A DNA stretch of 6,909 bases from 0-14-3-00-62-12 sp034440555 (GTDB lineage Bacteria > Pseudomonadota > Gammaproteobacteria > Xanthomonadales > Ahniellaceae), in NCBI GenBank assembly GCA_034440555.1, contig JAWXCG010000086.1, positions 1 to 6,909 of the forward strand, read 5' to 3'. Shown here one piece after another: positions 1 to 5,664 of this stretch. The position numbers and the translations under genes are program-made. The notes under the pieces are model-generated. The model was not told the origin of the DNA. It saw nothing but the letters and a program-made list of their open reading frames with translations, and made no database searches. The stretch's first letter is position 1, and every line of letters starts with the position of its first letter.

Positions 1-2
1 CT

Positions 3-1648
3 TTGCACAAGCATGCTCCATTCAATAACGAGGCCTCGTTCGCCGCACCGCACCAGGCGTTTGCTTCGTTTGATATCGTGGCTACGCAGAACAATACGAT
101 CGTCACTATCTATTCGCCCACGCCCGTCGACGGGCACCCTGCCTTGCAGCAGTTCTCGATTACGCTGAACCGCGGCCAGACCTATTCCGGCGGCTGGACC
201 GGTGCCAATTGGCAGTTACCCGCCACGCATCCAGCCGGCGCGGTGGTGATTGCCGACAAACCCATCGCGGTATCGATCAAGGATGACTCCGACCACAACC
301 CATCGGGCGGCTGCTTTGACCTGATCGGCGACCAGATCGTGCCGGTCAGCATGCTGGGCGAGGATTACATCGCGATCAAGGGCTCGCTCAACAACAGCGG
401 CGACGAGAGCGTGGTGCTGATTGCCACGCAAAACAACACCCAGGTATTTCTGGATGGCGCGATGCTGCCGGTGGTCACCTTGTTCGCTGGTGAGTACTAC
501 CGGGTTGACATGGACTATTTGGCGACGAGTTCGAACAATTCGCTCTATGTGCACACCAGCAAGCCGCTTTACGCGATGCATGTCACTGGCTTCGGCTGCG
601 AGTCGGCAATGGCTCAAATGCCGCCGCTGTATCGCGGTGGATCGCGACAGGTCGACGTTGGCCGCTCCGACGCACAAACCTTTTTTTTGTTCTTGTTGGT
701 GCCGAGCAATGCCGTGAATGGCTTCAGCACAGTTGGCATTGGCACCGCCACCATCAATCCGCTGAGTTTCGTGGCGGTGCCAGGTACCGGCGGCGCATGG
801 AGCGCCGCGCGCATTCAGTACAACACAACGCAATTTCCGGTGGACGCTGCGCTAAGGATCAGCAATTCGTTGGGGCACTTCGCGCTCGGCGTGGTCAACG
901 GCGGCGCCAGTTCTGGTGCAAAGTACACCTATTATTCAAACTTTCGCGCCGCGGGTGGCTTCACGGTCGCCAATGTGCCCTCGTCAGCTACGCTGCCGGA
1001 GCCCGGTGCTGCGATCAGTTTTACGCTGACGATCCATAACGACAGCGCCGCAGCGGCAACGCTCTTTACGTTGGTCGATGACCAGCACGGTAACTTGCAC
1101 GCTCAAGGTAATTGCCTGCTGCCGCAGCTCATCGCGCCGGGCTCGTCGTACGTGTGCAACTATCCAGCGAATATCTCCGGAAATGCTGGGCAGGTAGTGA
1201 GCAATACCGTAACCGCCAGCGGTAATCAGTTTGATGTTCCGTTGATGGCGAGCGGCGCAGCCAGCGTTACCTTGACGGATGTTTTGCCGGTTGCGTCAAT
1301 GCAGAAAACGGCAATCCGACCTCGCTCGACGTCCCCGGCGGTATGGTCACGTTCACTGCGCGTGTCGGTAACGCCAGCGCTGCCGAGTCCGCGACGCTGA
1401 GCGCCTTGCTCGATGATGTGCACGGCAATCTTTCCGGGCAGGGAAATTGTGTGCTGCCGCAGAGCATCGCGGTAGGCGCGTTCTACGAGTGCACGTTCAC
1501 TGCGTTTGTCGGTGGCCTTGCTGGTTCGGTGGAAGTGGACACCATCACCGCGACGCTGTCCGACGACGAGGCCAACCTCGCCAACGCCCAGGGCTCGGCC
1601 AGCGTGATGATCGGCTTCGGCATCTTCCAGGATGGATTCGAGGAATAG
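3..1648 (+). CDS. Secreted IgGFc-binding-like / tandem Ig-like repeat protein, 5' partial, frameshifted, GFE C-terminus
   Basis: The frame is open to the left edge, so the N-terminus and any signal peptide lie outside; the TTG at 3 is only the first possible start. Visible residues 20-315 are beta-rich. They carry two related strands, IVATQNNTIVTI (25-36) and LIATQNNTQVFL (139-150), plus VIADKPIAV (82-90), a pattern typical of IgGFc-binding-like N-terminal domains of bacterial surface proteins. Residues 323-428 form one Ig-like/DUF11-like repeat with Cys371 and Cys385. The frame breaks after Ala437 (near 1313) and runs into a false stop at 1398-1400. Restoring one A gives QKTANPTSLDVPGG and a second copy of the repeat with the same C-x13-C spacing. 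The repaired protein runs to the TAG at 1646-1648 and ends GIFQDGFEE, giving 548 visible residues. No catalytic motif is seen. Cell-surface or extracellular structural or adhesive role is inference. Domain-family naming is moderate confidence; the coding call and frameshift are strong. Confidence 0.85.
972..1624 (+). repeat. Two tandem ~105-residue Ig-like repeats
   Basis: Copy 1 spans about 972-1286 in the first frame and copy 2 about 1293-1624 in the restored frame. Both share a proline/glycine opening (LPEPG, DVPGG), then a strand reading ISFTLTIHNDSAA or VTFTARVGNASAA. They then share DDxHGNLxxQGNCxLPQ, followed 13 residues after that Cys by a second Cys (YVC, YEC). The Cys pair probably forms a disulfide, which fits export. 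The match runs across the frameshift and is the main evidence for where the frame was lost. Confidence 0.85.
1308..1318 (+). other. Single-base deletion frameshift site
   Basis: Read as written, the codons pass from KTA into an unrelated arginine/serine-rich tail (IRPRSTSP) and a stop at 1398. Adding one A to the AA at 1313-1314 gives KTANPTSLDVPGG and joins the two repeats seamlessly. The true site could lie a few bases either side. The frame downstream stays open and repeat-like to 1648. Confidence 0.85.
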
Positions 1649-1680
1649 CAAGATGTCGCGTGCGGCTTACTCGAATCCAT
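1632..1680. repeat. 11-bp perfect inverted repeat between convergent genes; candidate bidirectional terminator
   Basis: ATGGATTCGAG at 1632-1642 is the exact reverse complement of 1670-1680, with a 27-base spacer; a G-T and a G-C pair can extend the outer end. Each arm encodes the GFE tail of one of the two convergent genes, and both stop codons (1646-1648 and 1667-1669) lie in the loop. A transcript from either strand could form this stem at its 3' end. There is no clear U-tract, so terminator function is only a suggestion. Confidence 0.6.
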
Positions 1681-3741
1681 TCGCAAACATCGCATCCGCA
1701 CAGTCCACCGCCTGTGCATCGACCACGATATGAAACGAGGCGTTGTTGGTCATAGTGGCCGCGTCCTGATTGAAGATGGACCAGCGCGCGATCGGTGGCG
1801 GCGCGTAATACAGCCCCACATTGTGGTTATTGGTGATGGTGGATGTGGCGTCGTGCGTGACGTGGAAGCGCGCGCAACGGTGGTTGTTGAGCAGCGGGTG
1901 ATCGAGATAGGTCAGGTTGCCAAAAATGTTTCCGGCGGTGGCGCGGTGGCGGTATGCGTTGTTGTGGGCGTCTGAAAGTACACGTTGAAGCCGCCGTTGG
2001 CCGGCATCAGCAGACCGTCGAGCCGCTCCACGCGCCAGGAGCTGCCGAGGTAGTTCAACGCCAGCGGCGTCGCCACGTCGCTGACCGTCGCCCCGCTTCC
2101 AGGATTGCGCGTTACCAGCAGGATGTAGTCGGCGTGATTATTCAGATCAGCGTTGTTGAGCGTTGTCAGCGAGCCGGTGGTATTGCCTGCGGTGTTGAGG
2201 TGCTCATAGCGACCCGAACCTGCGCCCGGCGCGAACAGGTTGAAAGCGGCGCTGGCGCTGAAGTTGAGCAGGTCTTCCTGGCGCAACTGCCAGCGTGCCG
2301 TTCCAGTGTTGTAGCGCAGGCTGACCGGATGGTCGTTGTATACACTGCCAAACCCGTTCGGGTTCCAGTTGCCAACCACGTGTGGCGCAGCCTGCGCAAA
2401 ACCATTCAACAGCAGGTTGTCGACGGTCGCCGTGCTGCCCGGCGCCACGCTGGGAACGCGATGCAACAAGGTCTCGTCGCCGGCTTCGAGCGCGCCGATG
2501 TCCAGGACATTGGACTTGCTGACATTGTTGGCGCGCTTGAATCGACGCAGACCGTCGCCATCGGTATCCGGCAAGCTATAGGCAAGGTTGACGGCGGCCA
2601 GTGCAGTGCTCACCAGCTGATCGATTGCGGGCGAGCCCGGGAGCAGGTGCGGGTCGCCTGGCACCGACCTGAGCTGCGGATCAGCGAACACCGAAGTTGC
2701 GCTTAGCCCGGGTGTCGTCGCTGTTTCCGAACTCTGGAAAAACAGATTGTCGCGGTCGCTGATGGCGGTTACGCCAGTGCGCTGCAGTCCGGCCGAAGTC
2801 AGATAAGCAAACAGATTGCCACCGATTTCGCCGTTCGCCGTCACCGAAGCATCGGCGTAAACGTCGATGCCGCTGTGTGCATCAACCACCGTGTTGTGCA
2901 GCGCTCTGAGCGACAAGCTGCCATCGTAGACATCGATCTTGATCCCGTCGGCAAAGCGCGTTCCTGCCACCACACTGCGCACCACATTGTTCAGCACCAG
3001 CCCGGACAATGTTCCGCCGGTCACCGAGATCAGGCTGCCCTGACGCAGATAAATGCTTCCCGCGCGGCCACCGAACACGTGATTGCCCAGCACCTCGGTA
3101 TGGTGCGAGCGATCCAGGGTGTTGACCAGAATTCCAATCGAGGTGTTGCCGGTTGCCACAACGCGATTGCCATAAATGCGACCAGTGCTCATGCCGCTGC
3201 CGCTGTCGAGTACCTGCATCGCTGCACGTAAGGCGCCGTCGAAGGTATTCCAGAAATAGTTCAATTCGTTCTGTGAGATTTCGTACTGCAGTGTCGTTGT
3301 CGTGCTCGAATTCTTGACCACACTGATTTCGGCAACGCCCGAAAAAGACTCGAGTACACGGTTGTTGCGGATGCGCGCGGTGGCTGTGCTGCCGCCATTG
3401 ATGTTCAGCGCGATGTAGCCACGCTGCAGCTCAAAGCCCTCGACTTCCCAAGTCCAGACGCCGGCTGCGTTGACCGTGCCACTGATCGCTCTATCGGCGG
3501 CGAGGATCGGGCGGTAGCCGTTGGCAGCGCGCAGCACGAACGGTTTGTTGATGATGACCGTTTCGTCGATTACCGAGTTGGTTGCCACCAGAATGGTATC
3601 GGACGCGGCACTACCCTCGACGCAGGCCTGCAACGTGGTGTTGCAGGGTGCTGTGCCGGACGGCCAGCTGCGAACAAAGGCCTGCGCCTCGCCCACGCTC
3701 AGCAATGCGATCAGCAGAAAAGCCGAAAGGAAACGGGGCAT
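1667..3741 (-). CDS. Secreted right-handed beta-helix protein with choice-of-anchor-Q-like module and GFE C-terminus, frameshifted
   Basis: The ATG at 3741 follows a GGAG (3748-3751) with a 6-base spacer. The N-terminus is a signal peptide (LSAFLLIALLSVGEAQA, likely cut after Ala21). Residues 33-345 have the Asn/Gly/Val-rich short-strand pattern of parallel beta-helices (for example RIRNNRV, RIYGNRV, LHNTVVDAHSGIDV). Residues 345-420 carry LLPGSPAID, a DTDGDGLRR segment and LDIGALE, the pattern of the choice-of-anchor Q module of secreted proteins. Three tandem ~80-residue repeats follow. The frame breaks after Phe589 near 1975, and the uncorrected reading stops at 1912-1914. Adding one base gives SDAHNNAYRH... 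and a third repeat, ending AMFANGFE before the TAA at 1667-1669, for 691 residues in all. No catalytic set is recognised; envelope or extracellular location, perhaps glycan binding, is inference. The gene lies 105 bases downstream of the DUF3224 gene, probably as a separate unit. Confidence 0.88.
1724..2424 (-). repeat. Three tandem ~80-residue repeats in the C-terminal third of the beta-helix protein
   Basis: The repeats begin near residues 440, 511 and 590 of the repaired protein. Copies 2 and 3 align closely: YEHLNTAGNTTGSLTTL against YRHRATAGNIFGNLTYL, both then reaching LNNH and VT. All three continue with an Asn-containing turn (YNDHPVSLRY, VATPLALNY, NNHNVGLYY), a Trp strand (RWQL, SWRV, RWSI), an acidic turn and a closing FN/FH strand (AAFNLF, GGFNVYF, ASFHIVV). 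I do not give this family a name. Copy 3 is readable only after frame repair. Confidence 0.8.
1973..1980 (-). other. Single-base deletion frameshift site
   Basis: The minus-strand codons read tac ttt cag and then a Thr/Pro-rich tail to a stop. One extra T in the three-T run (AAA at 1975-1977 on the plus strand) gives VYFSDAHNNAYRH and then 101 residues of clear repeat and tail sequence. Homology to the preceding repeat places the break within a few bases of this run. Confidence 0.85.
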
Positions 3742-3846
3742 GGCGCACTCCAGCAGGATGGTATTCCTGATATTCGCAGAACGGCGACCGCAACGGACAG
3801 CCTGAAACGCAGCCAGACCGCGCCGAACCGGTGACAGCGAATGCGC

Positions 3847-4371
3847 CTAAGGTAATTCGGGCAGGGTGTAAGCCAGATCGTAGCCGTGCACGCCATTGGC
3901 GACGGTGATGGTCAGGCTCCCAACCAGGCCCTGCAACGCTTCGGTCCCCGAGTCGGGCACTACGGTGACGGCCATCTGACCGACGCCGCGCGTCATCGTG
4001 CCGTTGTGCTGCAGCGCAAAGCTGCCGCTGCGACCCTGCAGCGTAGCAGTGACGACTTCGATCGACACGTACGCCGCGGAGCCCTCAACCGTTGAGCGAA
4101 TCATCAGCATCTGGCCTTTGCTGCTGCCGTTCAGGTCACCATGGAAACGCTTGTCATTGCTCATTCTGCCGATGGGTGAATCGGGGCCGTGTGCGTCAGA
4201 TGGCAAAGGCAGCAGTTTCACGTCGAAGGTGCCGGCGGCGTGTTGGGTCATTGCGCTTTGCTCCAGATGGCGTGCAGGTTTGGTGGGTTGTTGTGAATCT
4301 GCGTTGGCCTGCGCAGCCAGGCACAACGCCAGGACGCAGAGCAGACCGGCGATAGGTTTTTGCACCAGCAT
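3847..4371 (-). CDS. Exported DUF3224 family protein
   Basis: This is a 174-residue protein whose ATG at 4371 is preceded by GGAG (4380-4383) with an 8-base spacer. Residues 1-24 form a signal peptide (hydrophobic IAGLLCVLALCLAA, then QANA). The LALC sequence is not a good lipobox, so periplasmic rather than lipoprotein. Residues 44-172 match the DUF3224 pattern: HAAGTFDVKL at the start, IGRMSNDKRFHGDL, SSKGQML, then SGSFALQHNGTMTRG and VTVVPDSGTEALQGLVGSL. Most family members I recall are about 130-residue cytosolic proteins starting near MTQHAAGTF (Met41 here), so the 40-residue extension with an export signal is notable. The fold is thought to be a small beta-barrel; the biochemical role is not known to me. 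It is transcribed divergently from the AraC-type gene, its likeliest regulator. Confidence 0.88.
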   Translation of the reverse strand: MLVQKPIAGLLCVLALCLAAQANADSQQPTKPARHLEQSAMTQHAAGTFDVKLLPLPSDAHGPDSPIGRMSNDKRFHGDLNGSSKGQMLMIRSTVEGSAAYVSIEVVTATLQGRSGSFALQHNGTMTRGVGQMAVTVVPDSGTEALQGLVGSLTITVANGVHGYDLAYTLPELP

Positions 4372-4477
4372 AGGGCGAGCTCCGTCATTGGCATCAAGTG
4401 ATTGGTTCGGTGCAATGGATCAGTAGACTAACCCGACCCATCCACTGTGCGGCGATTGCAGCGGAGTTTGCGCGAAG
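4372..4477. promoter_or_regulatory. Divergent intergenic region (DUF3224 / AraC), candidate AraC-gene promoter
   Basis: These 106 bases separate two divergent starts, so both promoters should lie here. On the plus strand TTGGTT (4402-4407) and TAGACT (4424-4429) are spaced by 16 bases and could be a weak sigma-70 -35/-10 pair (3 of 6 and 4 of 6 matches). No convincing minus-strand pair was found. A short inverted pair, TGCAAT (4411-4416) and ATTGCA (near 4455), might be operator-like but could be chance. Confidence 0.3.
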
Positions 4478-5386
4478 ATGATTGTAAAAACGCGACAGTT
4501 GACTAACCAGGCGGCCGCAGAGGGTGATTCGGTCACTGTGTTGGCCGGCGTCGGTCCGGCGCGTGGCGTGCTGCGAAGCGCCGTTGGGCCAGGGAATTTT
4601 CGCCACGAACGGCACGCCTCGGCACCGCCGCTGTGCGCTTTCGTCGAGCACTACTGGATGGTGCACTGGGACCTGCGCCCACATGCGCCACAGTTGCGCG
4701 AAACCTTGCCGCATCCCTCGGTGCACCTGTTGATCGAGCACGGTCACTCGCGCATCGCCGGCGTCGCCACTGGCCGCTTCTCGCGTCTGCTCGAAGGCCA
4801 GGGCTGTGTGTTCGGTGTGAAATTCAGACCCGGTGGCTTTCGGCCGTTCCTGCGGAAGTCTTTGTCCACCATCACCGATCGCGTGCTGGCGCTGACGGAT
4901 GTGTTCGCGCAGGGTAGCGATCAGCTGGAGCACGAACTACTTTCGCAAGCGGACTGCGTCGGCATGATCGACGTCGCGTCACGATTCCTGAGTGCGCATC
5001 TACCCCCGGTCGATGCCGATGCCACCCTGGTTGCGCAGATCGTGCGCGCGACGATGGACGACCGCAGCATCACCGCCGTGGACCAACTTGTGCAGCGTTT
5101 CGGTATCGACAAGCGCGCACTGCAACGACTGTTCGCGCAATACGTTGGTGCCAGCCCGAAATGGGTGATCAACCGCTATCGCCTGCACGAGGCGCTCGAA
5201 CAACTGCGCGCAGGTCGGCCCGCGGACTGGCCAGCGCTGGCGCTATCGCTCGGCTACTTCGACCAGTCCCATTTCATCCGCGACTTCAAGTGTCTGGTCG
5301 GAAAGACGCCGACCCAATACAGCAACGCGCTGTCGCCAGTTACGGCAGCAGGTGAGGCCGCATCACCTCCACCATCCACGCCATGA
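4478..5386 (+). CDS. AraC family transcriptional regulator with DUF6597-like sensor domain
   Basis: The product is 302 residues. Residues 45-145 resemble the DUF6597 N-terminal domain found on AraC regulators (PPLCAFVEHYWMVHWDL at 50-66, LPHPSVHLLIE at 77-87, FSRLLEGQGCVFGVKFRPGG at 101-120). The C-terminal AraC-type DNA-binding domain has its first helix-turn-helix at about 198-243 (ITAVDQLVQRFGIDKRALQR, then VGASPKWVINRYRLHEAL). The second is at 251-281 (LALSLGYFDQSHFIRDFK, then GKTPTQY). The start is uncertain: the ATG at 4478 has only a weak ribosome site, and a GTG at 4538 sits about 13 bases after AGAGGG, while clear homology begins near residue 29. The last ~14 residues (TAAGEAASPPPSTP) are read across the antisense of the LysR remnant and look non-domain. 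A DNA-binding regulator, probably of the divergent DUF3224 gene; the inducer is unknown. Confidence 0.9.
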   Translation: MIVKTRQLTNQAAAEGDSVTVLAGVGPARGVLRSAVGPGNFRHERHASAPPLCAFVEHYWMVHWDLRPHAPQLRETLPHPSVHLLIEHGHSRIAGVATGRFSRLLEGQGCVFGVKFRPGGFRPFLRKSLSTITDRVLALTDVFAQGSDQLEHELLSQADCVGMIDVASRFLSAHLPPVDADATLVAQIVRATMDDRSITAVDQLVQRFGIDKRALQRLFAQYVGASPKWVINRYRLHEALEQLRAGRPADWPALALSLGYFDQSHFIRDFKCLVGKTPTQYSNALSPVTAAGEAASPPPSTP

Positions 5387-5420
5387 ATGCCTGAACGCGT
5401 CGCGGCAAGTGCCGGCGATG
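5340..5420 (-). pseudogene. LysR family regulator, C-terminal remnant
   Basis: The minus strand reads HRRHLPRRVQAFMAWMVEVM then RPHLLP and a TAA at 5342-5340. This is the usual end of LysR-type regulators, where RHLPxRVxAFxxW is the last helix of the effector-binding domain. Only 26 codons remain. Upstream of 5420 on this strand the sequence is the antisense of a dehydrogenase, so the DNA-binding and sensor domains are gone. It overlaps the AraC-gene 3' end by 47 bases, tail to tail. It has no start and cannot make a functional protein. Confidence 0.75.
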
Positions 5421-5424
5421 GGCG
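5418..5424. other. Deletion junction between LysR and SDR remnants
   Basis: LysR-like reading on the minus strand runs to about 5420, and SDR-like reading on the plus strand begins at 5421 (GAIETEF). The expected conserved residues just before it in such SDRs (…APGAIET) are replaced by PAMGAIET, which marks the break within a few bases. The orientation, both genes keeping only their 3' ends and facing apart, is what an internal deletion in a divergent pair leaves. No transposon ends or long direct repeats are seen here. Confidence 0.65.
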
Positions 5425-5617
5425 CTATCGAAACCGAATTCGGCGGCGGCGCGGTACACGACAACGCCGAGCTCAATAGCAGCATCACAGCGCAAACCGC
5501 GCTCGGTCGCGTCGGCCTACCCGACGATATCGGCGGCGTCATCGCTGCGCTATTGTCCGATGCAACCGCTGGATCAATGGGCAGCGTATCGAAGTGTCGG
5601 GTGGCGTGTTTCTTTGA
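5421..5617 (+). pseudogene. Short-chain dehydrogenase/reductase, C-terminal remnant, frameshifted
   Basis: The plus strand reads GAIETEFGGGAVHDNAELNS, then TAQTALGRVGLPDDIGGVIA and ALLSDAT, the C-terminal part of classical SDR oxidoreductases (substrate loop after PG, then GRxGxPxDIG). After the ACC at 5565-5567 the written frame is lost. Adding one C gives an Arg codon followed by WINGQRIEVSGGVFL and TGA at 5615-5617, the standard SDR end. About 65 codons remain. The NAD(P) fold, the glycine-rich TGxxxGxG motif and the Tyr-x-x-x-Lys catalytic pair are all missing, so it cannot be an enzyme. An in-frame ATG at 5352 would give a 99-residue chimera, but its first part is antisense LysR sequence, so expression is not supported. 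Confidence 0.8.
5563..5572 (+). other. Single-base deletion frameshift site in SDR remnant
   Basis: GATGCAACCGCTGG reads DATAG and drifts into unrelated residues. One more C in the CC at 5566-5567 gives DATRWINGQ, the expected SDR sequence, and the natural stop at 5615. The frame is otherwise intact on both sides. Confidence 0.8.
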
Positions 5618-5664
5618 TTTGACGCGCGTACAGATCTCAGCCGAGCTGTGACGACTGCAACACG

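Noticed and set aside
681..688. T8 run as a phase-variation tract
   Set aside because: It is in frame on both sides and one isolated tract gives no evidence of switching; recorded only as slippage-prone.
216..833. 205-codon minus-strand ORF opposite the first gene
   Set aside because: Antisense of a beta-rich coding frame with internal repeats; no start context or homology.
1308..1318. Programmed ribosomal frameshifting in the first gene
   Set aside because: No heptameric slippery site or following pseudoknot is evident, and a plain one-base deletion explains it.
1730..1975. 81-codon plus-strand ORF in the apparent gap
   Set aside because: The gap is the frameshifted end of the minus-strand beta-helix gene, so this is its antisense.
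1954..2706. Long plus-strand ORF of 250 codons opposite the beta-helix gene
   Set aside because: It is the antisense shadow of a gene with a signal peptide, ribosome site and clear repeats; the product has no recognisable domain.
3742..3846. Promoter or terminator between the DUF3224 and beta-helix genes
   Set aside because: No hexamer pair or hairpin stands out; only the ribosome site at 3748-3751 is convincing.
4394..4933. 179-codon minus-strand ORF opposite the AraC gene
   Set aside because: Shadow of a well-supported regulator; low-complexity Arg/Gln/His composition typical of antisense frames.
5618..5664. Terminator between the SDR remnant and the second beta-helix gene
   Set aside because: Only a 4-bp CAGC/GCTG stem with a 3-base loop and no U-tract was found.
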